DNA from: Acidimicrobiia bacterium
GTDB taxonomy: Bacteria > Actinomycetota > Acidimicrobiia > Spongiisociales > ZC4RG35
NCBI GenBank assembly: GCA_025922945.1
Contig: JAICGW010000009.1
Location: forward strand, 1 to 46,049
Length of the DNA: 46,049 nt
Direction: 5' to 3'
The notes under the pieces are model-generated. The model made no database searches and was not told where the DNA came from. It worked only from the letters and a program-made list of their open reading frames with translations. The position numbers and the translations under genes are program-made. Each line of letters begins with the position of its first letter. The stretch's first letter is position 1. Positions 1 to 8,332 of the stretch are shown here, piece after piece.

Positions 1-1577
1 AACGCCGAGCCCTGCTTCCGCTTAGCCTCCTCGCGCAGGCCGAGGATCACCCTTTCTCCCACCTTGTAAGCGATGGCCTGCCCCGGCCACCCGAGGTAGC
101 GCTTGGCTTCCGACTCGGACACGTCGCGGGGCTGGCCGGCCACCTCGTGAAGAATCTCGACCGCCGAGGCGTAGTCCCAAGAACCGCCGGGATTGACCAG
201 CGAGTCGTCGGGCAATTCGAGCCCGAGATGGCACCCGATGTCGATCACGACCCGACACGCCCGTAATTGCTGGGCGCTGTAGTGGCCCAGCCGGTACTCG
301 GGCTTTTCGAAGTAACCAAGCTCGTCCATCAGCCGCTCCGTATAAAGAGCCCAGCCCTCGCCGTAACCCGAATACCAGATCAACAGCCGATGAGCCCGGG
401 TGAGATTCTCCTGCTGGGCCATCGAGGTACCCACTTGCAGATGATGGCCGGGAAACCCCTCGTGATAAGCGGTGGACACTTCGCCCCAGAGTGGAATCTG
501 CTGACGCTCGCCGAAGGAATACCAGATCCCCCCGGGGCGGCTGAAGTCCTCGCTCGGCTGCAAGTAGTAGGCCCCGAGCGCGGCTCCCGGGGGAACCAGA
601 TTCACGGTGACCTGCTTGATCTGGTCGGGCACCACGAAGTGCGCTCCGTCGAGGTGGCGTAAGGCCTGGTCCTGGCGCTCTTGGATGAACTCGGCGAACT
701 CCGCCTGACTAGAAGCGGCGTAGGAGGCGTCGGTCTCGAGCATCTCGATTACGTCGTGGAGACTCTTGGATGGGTCGAGTTCCACCGCCACTTCGGTCAT
801 CGCCTGGTGAAGGCGGCGCACCTCGCTCCAACCCCATTCGTATGTTTCCAGCGGATCGATTCGCAAGCCGAGAAATCGATCGGCCGAGCTCAGGTATCTC
901 TCACGTCCGACGCCGTCGTCCTCACCGGCATGAGGCAAGTAGTCCCGCTCGACATAGTCGGCGAACTCCGCCGCCGCCCGCCGGCCCTCATCGACCGCCT
1001 CCGATACCCGTTCGGCGAGGGCCGGGGCCTCCTCCACGGCATCCCTCGCCAACCCCAGCCACTTCGAGTCGGGGCCGGCGAGATGACGGAATTGCTCGAG
1101 CGCTGATTCCGCCTGGCGGCGTGAGACGACGAGACCGCGCGCCTTACCTTCGTCGAGGGTCGACCGCCATCCCGTCAGGGGTTGTCCTGCGGTCTCCAGC
1201 CGGGCGGCGATGTTCGCCCATGCCTCGTCTGAGGACGTGTCCATGAGATCGAATACGTCGCGCACATCGTCTTGGATACCCGCCGTGTGACGCAGTTCGA
1301 AGTACCGATCGCATTCGTCGTACTCGGACTGCTTCTTCATCAGGAATCCATCGAGCACCCGCGCTCCGTGTCGCTCCCACGTATCCGAGCCCTCGAGGTA
1401 CGGCGCGATCAGCTTCCGATACCGGTTGATGACCTCGGCGTAAGCCGACGAACCTTCGGGGCTGGTATCGGGCCATAGGTGGTCGTAGCCGTGCACCCCG
1501 ATTTGGGTTGCGATATCAGGACGGTGAGCGGCTACTTCGTCGACAAACTGGGAGGCAATTGAAAAGAGGTCGGACAC
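1..1577 (-). CDS. DUF885 family protein (putative zinc peptidase-like), 3' end cut by window
   Basis: My own translation of the minus strand gives about 525 residues without a stop down to base 1; the ORF track lists only shadows here because the frame runs off the edge. The protein contains AYHEGFPGHHLQ, the HExxxGHH-type signature of DUF885, followed by GEGWALYTERLMDELG, where the Glu is a likely further metal ligand. Family members are predicted metal-dependent hydrolases; their substrates are mostly unknown. The start is GTG at 1577 (MSDLFSIASQFVDEV...), because an in-frame TAA lies four codons upstream. No signal peptide is visible, so it is probably cytoplasmic. It is divergent from the phosphotransferase gene with about 59 bp between the chosen starts. 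DUF885 proteins are usually about 550-600 aa, so only the C-terminal tail is missing. Confidence 0.88.
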   Translation of the reverse strand, partial: MSDLFSIASQFVDEVAAHRPDIATQIGVHGYDHLWPDTSPEGSSAYAEVINRYRKLIAPYLEGSDTWERHGARVLDGFLMKKQSEYDECDRYFELRHTAGIQDDVRDVFDLMDTSSDEAWANIAARLETAGQPLTGWRSTLDEGKARGLVVSRRQAESALEQFRHLAGPDSKWLGLARDAVEEAPALAERVSEAVDEGRRAAAEFADYVERDYLPHAGEDDGVGRERYLSSADRFLGLRIDPLETYEWGWSEVRRLHQAMTEVAVELDPSKSLHDVIEMLETDASYAASSQAEFAEFIQERQDQALRHLDGAHFVVPDQIKQVTVNLVPPGAALGAYYLQPSEDFSRPGGIWYSFGERQQIPLWGEVSTAYHEGFPGHHLQVGTSMAQQENLTRAHRLLIWYSGYGEGWALYTERLMDELGYFEKPEYRLGHYSAQQLRACRVVIDIGCHLGLELPDDSLVNPGGSWDYASAVEILHEVAGQPRDVSESEAKRYLGWPGQAIAYKVGERVILGLREEAKRKQGSA

Positions 1578-1636
1578 GTTTCGACGTTAGGGGTGCTCGC
1601 AGGCAAATGATGATGCGATTCTGGAAAGATGGGCTC

Positions 1637-2686
1637 GTGTCATCCGCCAGCGACCTGATCGATATCCGACCGGAAGAGGCATTTGACGTTCAACGCGTGG
1701 CCGACTTCCTCCAGGGACAAGTTCCCGGGGCCGAAGGCGTTCCCACGGTTCGTCAATTCTCGGGCGGGCACGCCAATCTCACCTACCTCCTCCGATACCC
1801 CGAGATCGACCTGGTCCTGCGCCGGCCGCCACTCGGTCCAGTGGCACCCGGGTCGCACGACATGAGCCGTGAATTCACCGTCCTCTCGCGTCTCTATCGC
1901 GCCTTCCCGCCCGCGCCCCGCGCATTCGTTTTCTGCGAGGACCCGACCCTCATCGGCTCCCCCTTTTTCGTCATGGAGAGGCGAGACGGCGTGGTTGTCC
2001 GAGGTGAAGTGCCGGAGCGGTTCGGTGGTGGCTCGGATCCGGTCATCAATCGCCGACTTTCCGAAGTCGTCATCGACACCCTGGCTCGGTTTCACCGGGT
2101 CGATCCCGCTGCCTGCGGGCTTGATCAGGTCGGTCATCCGGAGGGCTTTTTGCGCAGGCAGGTAGAGGGCTGGCTCCAGCGCTGGGAAGGTGCCCGTCAT
2201 GAGACGAACGCAACCGCGGATCGGGTCGCCTCCTGGGTGGCTGAGCGAATCCCGTCATCGCAGCCACCAACGCTCCTCCACAACGACTGGCGCCTCGACA
2301 ACATGGCTGTCTCCGAGGACGACCCCGGAACCTGCACGGCCGTTTACGACTGGGACATGTGCACCAGAGGCGACCCCCTCGCCGACCTTGGCACATTGCT
2401 GGCGGTTTGGTACGAGAGCGACGAGGTGCCCGCCAATCTCAATCCGATGCCGACGACCGTGCCGGGCTTCATGAACCGGGCCGAGGCCGTTGAGCGCTAC
2501 CAATCCCTGACTGGTTTTCGGGTCGACGACTTTGATTGGTACCTGGTGTTCGGCACCTGGAAGCTGGGCGTGGTTCTCCAACAGATATTCATCCGCTGGC
2601 ACCGGGGACAGACACATGACGAACGCTTTGCCGCTATGGGGGACGGGGCCAAGCGCCTATTCGAACTGGCCGCCGCCCGGATTTAG
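1637..2686 (+). CDS. Phosphotransferase family protein (APH fold, ACAD10/11-like kinase domain)
   Basis: About 349 residues with the aminoglycoside-phosphotransferase/choline-kinase fold. The N-terminal part carries a nucleotide-loop-like segment (VRQFSGGHANLTYLL) and a strand with the ATP-binding Lys replaced by Arg (LVLRRPP), a substitution typical of the acyl-CoA-dehydrogenase-associated APH subfamily. The catalytic loop is LLHNDWRLDNMAV (Brenner HxDxxxxN) and the metal-binding Asp lies in AVYDWDMCTRGDPLADLG. Members are thought to act on hydroxylated acyl or small-molecule substrates; this substrate is unknown. The tracked ORF starts at 1508 inside the divergent DUF885 gene, which is unlikely. 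I prefer GTG 1637, which has GGAAAG 8 bases upstream; ATG 1607, 1610 or 1613 are alternatives. Its stop overlaps the convergent LLM stop by 4 bp. Neighbouring acyl-CoA dehydrogenases suit a lipid or acyl-CoA role. Confidence 0.85.
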   Translation: MSSASDLIDIRPEEAFDVQRVADFLQGQVPGAEGVPTVRQFSGGHANLTYLLRYPEIDLVLRRPPLGPVAPGSHDMSREFTVLSRLYRAFPPAPRAFVFCEDPTLIGSPFFVMERRDGVVVRGEVPERFGGGSDPVINRRLSEVVIDTLARFHRVDPAACGLDQVGHPEGFLRRQVEGWLQRWEGARHETNATADRVASWVAERIPSSQPPTLLHNDWRLDNMAVSEDDPGTCTAVYDWDMCTRGDPLADLGTLLAVWYESDEVPANLNPMPTTVPGFMNRAEAVERYQSLTGFRVDDFDWYLVFGTWKLGVVLQQIFIRWHRGQTHDERFAAMGDGAKRLFELAAARI

Positions 2687-3621
2687 GCGAGCTCTCGCAG
2701 AGTTCGGGTTCCCATTTCGTCACCAGCGGTAACCGGCACCAGCATCACCTGCGCCCCCGTCTCTTCAAAAGCTTCGATCGCTGCCGACGTTGCGGCCGCC
2801 GATCCCACAGCTGCGATCGCCGAGATCATCTCGACCGTGATCTGTTCGGCCACGTCCTTCGGACGGGCTCCCTCGCGCACTTTGTCCACCAGGTCAACGA
2901 ATCCGGCTTCTCTCAAGGATTCCCGGTAGCCGGGTGCTCCGAGATAGAGCGAAAGTTGGCGACGTATTTGGTCGATGGCCGAAGGCGAGGGATCGACCGC
3001 GGCAACGACCCAGACCGCAATAGGGAGACCAGCTTGCTCAGCGGCTCGTCGGGCTCGCTCAGGAGTGACCAGGTTGAGGACAATCCGATCGGCCGAGCGC
3101 GACGCGGCAGCCATCATCCGGGCACCAGCCGCCGCCACTGTTATGTGATCGGTCATCTTCCCCACACCCGAACGAAATCCGACCGAGTGAAAGTGAGCCC
3201 CGCGGTGATCGGTCCTCTCCCCCGCCAGAACGGATCGAATCAGCCCAATCGCTTCCTCGATCCTCTCCGCCTCTCCGCCGTGGGGTCGTCCATGCCATCC
3301 CTCGACCAGCGCTCGACTCGATGCCCCGATCGCCAGCCGCGCCGGTCGTCTTCCTATGGTCTCGACCGAGCCCACCCCCATCGCCAGCGACACCGGGTCT
3401 CGCAGCCCCAGCGCCAACGGCCCGACCGTGACCGTGATCTGGTTGGTCGACTGAGCGATGGCCCCCGCCAGGGCGAAGGCATCGAAGTGCAGCATCTCCC
3501 CCACCCAGAACTCGCCATAGCCGAGTCTTTCCGCCGCGGCCGCCAGGCCTAGGGCTTCTTCGCCGGGACGATCGAGCCAGAACGGTGCGACTACCCCGCG
3601 ACCGGCGCTCCGCTCGTTCAC
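2683..3621 (-). CDS. LLM class F420-dependent oxidoreductase (Rv3093c-like)
   Basis: 312 residues with the luciferase-like TIM-barrel layout: an early AAAERLGYGEFWVGEM helix/strand, ITVTVGPLALGLRDPVSLAMG, and GRRPARLAIGASS in the cofactor region. The overall pattern resembles the TIGR03841/Rv3093c group, which is annotated as F420-dependent; this assignment is from family memory, not a search. The likely role is hydride transfer between coenzyme F420 (or FMN) and an unknown substrate in the cytoplasm. It lies 20 bp downstream of the acyl-CoA dehydrogenase gene on the same strand and is probably cotranscribed with it. The stop codon overlaps the stop of the convergent phosphotransferase gene in a TTAG. 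Start ATG at 3621 gives MNERSAGRGVVAPFWLDRP. Confidence 0.82.
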   Translation of the reverse strand: MNERSAGRGVVAPFWLDRPGEEALGLAAAAERLGYGEFWVGEMLHFDAFALAGAIAQSTNQITVTVGPLALGLRDPVSLAMGVGSVETIGRRPARLAIGASSRALVEGWHGRPHGGEAERIEEAIGLIRSVLAGERTDHRGAHFHSVGFRSGVGKMTDHITVAAAGARMMAAASRSADRIVLNLVTPERARRAAEQAGLPIAVWVVAAVDPSPSAIDQIRRQLSLYLGAPGYRESLREAGFVDLVDKVREGARPKDVAEQITVEMISAIAAVGSAAATSAAIEAFEETGAQVMLVPVTAGDEMGTRTLRELA

Positions 3622-3641
3622 AAAACGACCTTACGAGGGCG

Positions 3642-4751
3642 TCAGAGACCGATGGGGTCGGAGTCGAGTCCCAGCAGCACCCGACCTGTGAGCTCCCAGG
3701 TGGGCTGGGCGATCATCATGTGCTGGCTGACGGTGTGGATGTCGCGCAAATAACGCTGGAGGGGCGAGCCGGAGTAGATCGAGCTCCCCCCCGCCAGGGT
3801 GTAGATGCTGTCGACGGCAAATCGGCTCGCCTCCACCGCCGCGGTGGCCGCGAGGCGGAGGCGAACCTTCTCGGCCAGGGTGGCCGTCGCCGCCGCCCCC
3901 GAGGCGACATGAGCTAGGTAGTGCCAAGCCGAATCGAGTCCGGCCTCGGCTCTCGCCACTGCCTCCTGGAATGCAGGTCGATCGGCTAGGCGACGTTTGG
4001 ACCCAGTGGGCGTCTTCCCGCCCGCCAGCTCGATTCCCTCGGCAAGCGCCGACGCGGCCAGGCCGATCGCAACCGCAGCGATGCCAGCAGCCAGTAGTCC
4101 ATAAACCGGGAAACGGGCCACGGCTTCGGTTGTGTGGGGAGGCTGGTCGAGATAGGAAGCCAGTCGCTCGGGCACGAGCGCGGTATCGACTTGGAGATCG
4201 TGACTCGCCGATGCCCGCAGGCCGACGACATCCCAGGTATCGACAACCGTGACCAGGTCTCGAGGCACATAGAAGAGGCCGGTTCGGGTGGGTTCCTGGT
4301 CGATGACCGCCCCCAATCCAATCCAGTCAGCATCCGCCGCCCCGGAACCAAACGCCCAGCGACCGCTGAGCCGAAAGCCGTCAGAGGTCGTCGTCGCTTG
4401 TCCGCGAGGCGCCACCACCCCGGCGAGCAGGGTGTCAGATCCCTTCTGAAAAACCTCCGGCAATCCTGCAGGCGGAATCCAGTGGGCCGCGGCCGCCGAG
4501 GTCACATAGATCATGGTCACCCAACCCGCCGAGGCATCGCCTTGAGCCACTTTCTTGACCACCTCGAGAAGATCCGCGATTGCGGGATTGCTGCCACCCA
4601 CTGACTCCGGGGCGGCGGCTACTCCGAGGCCGCGATGCCGAAGCAATTTGATGAGCTCGGGGGCGACGCGACGCTCGCGTTCGGCCCCCGCGGCCGTGTC
4701 GCGCGAGATAGCGGCGAGCTCGTTCACGAAAGTTGGGTCAAAGAGGTTCAT
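3642..4751 (-). CDS. Acyl-CoA dehydrogenase family protein (HsaA/group D monooxygenase-like)
   Basis: 369 residues with the acyl-CoA dehydrogenase fold, but of the type related to flavin-dependent monooxygenases such as HsaA. The N-terminal helical domain (RRVAPELIKLLRHRGLGVAAAPESVGG) is followed by the phrase GDASAGWVTMIYVTSAAAAHW, which is characteristic of this branch. The middle beta domain includes DGFRLSGRWAFGSGAADADW. The C-terminal helices contain YTLAGGSSIYSGSPLQRYLRDIHTVSQH, the usual flavin/subunit contact region. It probably oxidises a CoA thioester or hydroxylates an aromatic ring with reduced flavin from a partner; which of these cannot be told from sequence. It is first in an apparent two-gene operon with the LLM oxidoreductase and divergent from a VOC gene. 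Confidence 0.82.
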   Translation of the reverse strand: MNLFDPTFVNELAAISRDTAAGAERERRVAPELIKLLRHRGLGVAAAPESVGGSNPAIADLLEVVKKVAQGDASAGWVTMIYVTSAAAAHWIPPAGLPEVFQKGSDTLLAGVVAPRGQATTTSDGFRLSGRWAFGSGAADADWIGLGAVIDQEPTRTGLFYVPRDLVTVVDTWDVVGLRASASHDLQVDTALVPERLASYLDQPPHTTEAVARFPVYGLLAAGIAAVAIGLAASALAEGIELAGGKTPTGSKRRLADRPAFQEAVARAEAGLDSAWHYLAHVASGAAATATLAEKVRLRLAATAAVEASRFAVDSIYTLAGGSSIYSGSPLQRYLRDIHTVSQHMMIAQPTWELTGRVLLGLDSDPIGL

Positions 4752-4803
4752 AAAGCCCGAATTCAGATTCTAGTGCGATAATCAGAGAGATACTCCAATT
4801 CAA

Positions 4804-5223
4804 GTGGCGGCCGACGCGCCGCTGGCAATACTCGTGGAGGTGGGCTTTCTCGGTTTTCATCACGTCCAACTGGCGATGCCCATGGAGGGGGAGAGGCGGG
4901 CGATCGCCTTTTACGAGGGCGTGCTGGGAATCCCCAAAGTTGAAAAGCCTCGTCATCTGGAACCCCGTGGCGGGTGCTGGTTCGAAACCGATCGCGTTCG
5001 AGTTCATCTCGGAGTCGATAAGGATTTCGCTCCGGCGCGCAAAGCCCATCCCGCGTTCTACGTCAAGGATCTCCAAGATTTCCGTCGTCGGTTGGTCGAC
5101 AGTGGAGTACAGGTTATCGATGACGAGCCACTCGCTGGCTTCGAGAGGTTTTATGCCTCCGACCCCTTCGGAAACCGACTCGAATTCCTCGAGGCAATCC
5201 CCTCTTCGGAACATACCATTTAG
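4804..5223 (+). CDS. VOC family protein (glyoxalase/bleomycin resistance fold)
   Basis: Up to 139 residues forming one vicinal-oxygen-chelate unit of two beta-alpha-beta-beta-beta modules. GFHHVQLAMP opens the fold with a metal-ligand-type His, RAIAFYEGVLGI is the first helix, and FERFYASDPFGNRLEFLE is the typical closing motif with a Glu ligand. The activity is unknown: VOC members include isomerases, dioxygenases and resistance proteins. The tracked GTG at 4804 has no good Shine-Dalgarno; GTG at 4834 or 4840 would start closer to the conserved GFLGFHHVQL segment, so the first 10-12 residues are doubtful. It lies between a divergent acyl-CoA dehydrogenase gene and a downstream TetR regulator 39 bp away on the same strand. 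Confidence 0.82.
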   Translation: MAADAPLAILVEVGFLGFHHVQLAMPMEGERRAIAFYEGVLGIPKVEKPRHLEPRGGCWFETDRVRVHLGVDKDFAPARKAHPAFYVKDLQDFRRRLVDSGVQVIDDEPLAGFERFYASDPFGNRLEFLEAIPSSEHTI

Positions 5224-5262
5224 GCCGGAAGGGCCAGGGGTAGGTCGTTTATCGTCACCGCC

Positions 5263-5856
5263 GTGCCGACCCTGCCGGTAACGAGAAAAACCCGCGCCAC
5301 TTATGGCGACTTGGTCACGGCAGCCCGCGAATCGGTACGGCGCAGCGGGATCCTCTCTCCCGAAGCCGTGGCCGAGATGGCCGGCTTTTCACCCGCCACG
5401 CTGTACTCATACTTCGGATCGAAGGATTCGCTGCTGGCCGCGGCCTTCGATGCCGCCCTGGCCGATATCGCCATGGCGGTGGAGCCGATCCTGGGCATGG
5501 AACGGTTGCTCGAACGGGGCTGGGAACCGACCGCGCGGGCGTTGGTTCGTGTTGTCGTCCGGGGCTTTTCTCACGACGGAAAGCTGGTCCGCCTGGCGCT
5601 GAGCCGGCTCGGAGAATCGGAGGAGGTCCTCACGGTCTACCGCCGTCGCAATCAGGAAGAGATCGACCTCCTCACCCGGTTTATCCGTCTTGGGACCGCA
5701 GCGGGACAGCTTCGCCAGGGCGAGCCCTCCGTACTGGCCCGCACGGCGGTGCTCATGCTGCAGGCACTGCAAAACCCACTCGCCCTCGGCCCTGGCTCGG
5801 GACCGGTGATCGACGAGGTCAGCCGGGCGCTCTACCGGTTGCTCGCTCCCGATTAG
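5263..5856 (+). CDS. TetR/AcrR family transcriptional regulator
   Basis: 197 residues. The N-terminal helix-turn-helix is clear: RESVRRSGILSPEAVAEMAGFSPATLYSYFGSKDSLLAAAFD (about residues 22-63), matching the TetR recognition helix with its Y-x-F-x-S/N-K ending. The rest is the all-helical ligand-binding and dimerisation domain. It lies 39 bp after the VOC gene and may be cotranscribed with it. It is convergent with the neighbouring acyl-CoA dehydrogenase, whose promoter region holds an 18-bp palindrome (6935-6952) that is a candidate operator. TetR proteins of this kind often sense acyl-CoAs or fatty acids, which suits the context, but the ligand cannot be read from sequence. Start is GTG at 5263. 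Confidence 0.9.
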   Translation: MPTLPVTRKTRATYGDLVTAARESVRRSGILSPEAVAEMAGFSPATLYSYFGSKDSLLAAAFDAALADIAMAVEPILGMERLLERGWEPTARALVRVVVRGFSHDGKLVRLALSRLGESEEVLTVYRRRNQEEIDLLTRFIRLGTAAGQLRQGEPSVLARTAVLMLQALQNPLALGPGSGPVIDEVSRALYRLLAPD

Positions 5857-6932
5857 TCGCGGGGCAAACCCAGGATCGATTCGCCGATGATGTTGGCCAG
5901 CACCTGACTGGTACCGCCACCGATGGTGAGGGCGGGTGAAAACAGAAAACCCCAACTTTCTTCGTCGCCGTCGAGGAGCCCATCGGCACCAGCGGCGTCA
6001 CGCAGAAACCGCATGGCCCTTTGACCATGCCGATCAGCCATCATTTTCTTGATGGCTGCTTCGGGACCCGGCGAACGTCCGGCCATCTGCGCGCTGAGGA
6101 TCCGCATGCCCATGAACCTCATGACCTCGGCCTCGATATGGAGTGCGACCGCCTCTTGGGCGCGCAGGGAGTCGAGCGGGCGAGCGGCCGCGGCGAGGAC
6201 TTCTTTTGTGGTCGGTCCCATTCCCCAAAGCACTCCGCCCGAGGAGAGCGACACCCGCTCGTTGCCCAGGGTGAGCTTCGCCAGCGGCCAGCCCTCGTTT
6301 TCTTGACCCAGGAGGTGACCGGTGGGGACGCGGGCGTCGTCGAAGAAGACCTCTGTGAAATGGGCGCGCCCGGTCATCTCCTTTATCGGCCGCACCGTGA
6401 TCCCGGGTTGGCGCATCGGGCAAAGAAGATAAGAGATCCCCTTCTGCCGGGGTCCGCCGGTTCGAGCCAGGAGGATTCCATAGTCGGCCTCTCCGGCCCA
6501 GGTGTTCCAGACCTTTTGGCCGTTGACCACGTAAACATCGCCGTCACGTTCGGCACGGGTAGTCAAACTCGCCAAATCGGAGCCGGCCCCGGGCTCGGAG
6601 AAGAGCTGGCACCAGATCTCTTCCCCTCGAAGGAGAGGAGGGAGGAAGCGGGCCTTCTGCTCCTCGTTTCCTCCGATGAGGATCGTGGGCCCCGCCCAAC
6701 CGATTCCAATCGGGTTGTGACCCTGCTGATCGATGCCGGCAGCAGAAAGCTCCTCGGAGATGATCAGCTGGCCCTCGGCGTCAAAGTCGAGCCCCCACGG
6801 GCGGGGCCAACCGGGTGCGACATAGCCCGCCTCTGCCAGATCTGCTGGGCTCGGATCGGGATGACTTGTGATCCACTCCCTCACGGCTAGCCGCCGCGGG
6901 TCGTCCTGGGCGGGGAGGGCGAAGTCCATCAC
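5853..6932 (-). CDS. Acyl-CoA dehydrogenase
   Basis: 359 residues covering the full fold. The FAD/substrate region has CQLFSEPGAGSDLASLTTRAERDGD and VYVVNGQKVWNTWAGEADYGILLART, both textbook acyl-CoA dehydrogenase motifs. The C-terminal domain has GGGTSQVLANIIGESILGLPRD, the usual terminal FAD-binding segment. It should catalyse FAD-dependent alpha,beta-dehydrogenation of an acyl-CoA, passing electrons to ETF. The start is either GTG 6932 or the adjacent ATG 6929; both sit about 17-20 bp from the divergent decarboxylase start. Its stop overlaps the convergent TetR stop by 4 bp. Close linkage to TetR and the shared divergent gap suggest local regulation. Confidence 0.9.
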   Translation of the reverse strand: MMDFALPAQDDPRRLAVREWITSHPDPSPADLAEAGYVAPGWPRPWGLDFDAEGQLIISEELSAAGIDQQGHNPIGIGWAGPTILIGGNEEQKARFLPPLLRGEEIWCQLFSEPGAGSDLASLTTRAERDGDVYVVNGQKVWNTWAGEADYGILLARTGGPRQKGISYLLCPMRQPGITVRPIKEMTGRAHFTEVFFDDARVPTGHLLGQENEGWPLAKLTLGNERVSLSSGGVLWGMGPTTKEVLAAAARPLDSLRAQEAVALHIEAEVMRFMGMRILSAQMAGRSPGPEAAIKKMMADRHGQRAMRFLRDAAGADGLLDGDEESWGFLFSPALTIGGGTSQVLANIIGESILGLPRD

Positions 6933-6934
6933 TT

Positions 6935-6952
6935 CATTCTTGCGTAAGAATG
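6935..6952. promoter_or_regulatory. Perfect 7-4-7 inverted repeat between divergent starts
   Basis: CATTCTT-GCGT-AAGAATG fills the 17-bp gap between the acyl-CoA dehydrogenase start (6932) and the decarboxylase ATG (6950) and includes that ATG. A TetR gene lies on the far side of the dehydrogenase. A palindrome of this size in a divergent control region is a plausible TetR operator; that is inference. Alternatively it only reflects symmetric start-region sequence. Confidence 0.45.
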
Positions 6953-8332
6953 GCCCCAGTGAACAACGACGACTTTCGACGCCACGCCCACGACATAGTC
7001 GATTGGATTGCCGATTACTTCGAGGAGCTTCCCAAGCAATCCGTGCTCCCGGACGTGGCTCCCGGTGACATCCGCAAATCGCTGCCGGTGACGGCTCCCG
7101 AACAAGGCGAGCCGTTTGCCTCGATCATGTCGGATTTCGAGCGGATCATCATGCCGGGTATCACCGGTTGGCAGCACCCGGGATGGTTCGCTTACTTCCC
7201 GGCCAACTCGTCGCCACCCTCGGTGCTGGCGGAGATGATTACCGCCGCCCTTGGCCAGCAGGGAATGATGTGGATTACCAGCCCCGCAGCCACCGAGCTC
7301 GAGATGGTCACTCTCGACTGGCTGGTCGACCTTCTGGGACTTCCCCCTGAGTGGAAGATGGCCGGCCCGGGAGGCGGCTCCATCCAGGTCAGCGCCTCGG
7401 ACGCCTCCCACCTCGCCCTGGTGATTGCCCGTCAACGGCAATCGGCCCCGACCGACCAATTAGTCGCCTATGCCAGTGCTCAGGCTCATTCGTCGCTCGA
7501 GAAGGGCGCCCGGGTGGCCGGTTACCGGCACTTCCGCTCGGTCGCGGTTGGCTCCGACTGGGCGATGAGTCCCAGCGCTCTCGCCGATGCAGTTGGTGAG
7601 GACTGCGGCCGCGGCCTGGTGCCAGCTTTCGTCTGTTCGACGGTGGGCACCACTGGCACCACCGCTATCGATCCCATTCCTGCCATCTCGGAGGTCGCCC
7701 GGGCCGAAGGGATCTGGCACCACGTCGATGCCGCCTTCGCCGGCAATGCCATGATCTGTCCAGAGTTCCGCCGGTACCAGCCCGGGCTCGACGAGGTCGA
7801 TAGCTACGTGTTCAACCCGCACAAGTGGCTGCTCACCAACTTCGACTGCTCGGTCTTCTATGTCGCCGATCGCAAGCCTCTGCTCGAGGCGTTGCAGATC
7901 ACACCGCCATATCTGCGCAATGCTCAGTCATCTTCGGGCGAAGTCGTCGACTATCGAGATTGGCAGGTTCCCCTCGGCAGGCGGTTCCGGGCGCTGAAAC
8001 TGTGGTGGGTGATCCGCAGCTACGGGGCCGAGGGGCTGCGGGAGATGATTCGCTCCCACATCGCCTTGGCCCAGGACCTCGTCGCCCGCATCCAGGCCTC
8101 GCCCCAACTCGAAGTCGTCGCCCCGACGCCGTTTTCCTTGGTGTCATTCCGTCACGTCGATGGCGACGAGGCCACCGATGCAATTGCGGCCCGCATCAAC
8201 CATTCAGGCCATTCGTACGTGACGCCATCGGTGATCGACGGTCACCGCTTCATACGTGTCTCAATTGGTGGGGCCAACACCACCGCTGCCGACGTAGATC
8301 GGCTTTGGGAGGTGGTCTCCGCCTCCAATTAG
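6950..8332 (+). CDS. Pyridoxal-dependent decarboxylase (aromatic amino-acid decarboxylase-like)
   Basis: 460 residues, the normal length for group II PLP decarboxylases. Conserved features are WQHPGWFAYFPANSSPPSVLAEM near residue 74, AHSSLEKGARVAG with the PLP-stacking His at about 180, STVGTTGTTAIDPI, HHVDAAFAG (PLP Asp at about 260) and VFNPHKWLLTNFDCS, whose Lys292 should form the Schiff base. This is the pattern of aromatic-L-amino-acid, tyrosine and tryptophan decarboxylases. The likely reaction is decarboxylation of an aromatic amino acid in the cytoplasm; some relatives are aldehyde synthases, so substrate and exact reaction stay open. Start ATG 6950 is embedded in the palindrome. Its stop overlaps the stop of the convergent htrA-like gene. 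Confidence 0.88.
   Translation: MAPVNNDDFRRHAHDIVDWIADYFEELPKQSVLPDVAPGDIRKSLPVTAPEQGEPFASIMSDFERIIMPGITGWQHPGWFAYFPANSSPPSVLAEMITAALGQQGMMWITSPAATELEMVTLDWLVDLLGLPPEWKMAGPGGGSIQVSASDASHLALVIARQRQSAPTDQLVAYASAQAHSSLEKGARVAGYRHFRSVAVGSDWAMSPSALADAVGEDCGRGLVPAFVCSTVGTTGTTAIDPIPAISEVARAEGIWHHVDAAFAGNAMICPEFRRYQPGLDEVDSYVFNPHKWLLTNFDCSVFYVADRKPLLEALQITPPYLRNAQSSSGEVVDYRDWQVPLGRRFRALKLWWVIRSYGAEGLREMIRSHIALAQDLVARIQASPQLEVVAPTPFSLVSFRHVDGDEATDAIAARINHSGHSYVTPSVIDGHRFIRVSIGGANTTAADVDRLWEVVSASN

Noticed and set aside
267-1478. Plus-strand ORFs at 267-662, 681-1106, 770-1246 and 1272-1478
   Set aside because: They are shadows of the long minus-strand DUF885 frame, which carries clear family motifs through the whole stretch.
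1508-1606. N-terminal extension of the phosphotransferase ORF from 1508
   Set aside because: It overlaps the DUF885 start region by about 70 bp and its basic, low-complexity sequence is unlike the family; later starts with better ribosome sites exist.
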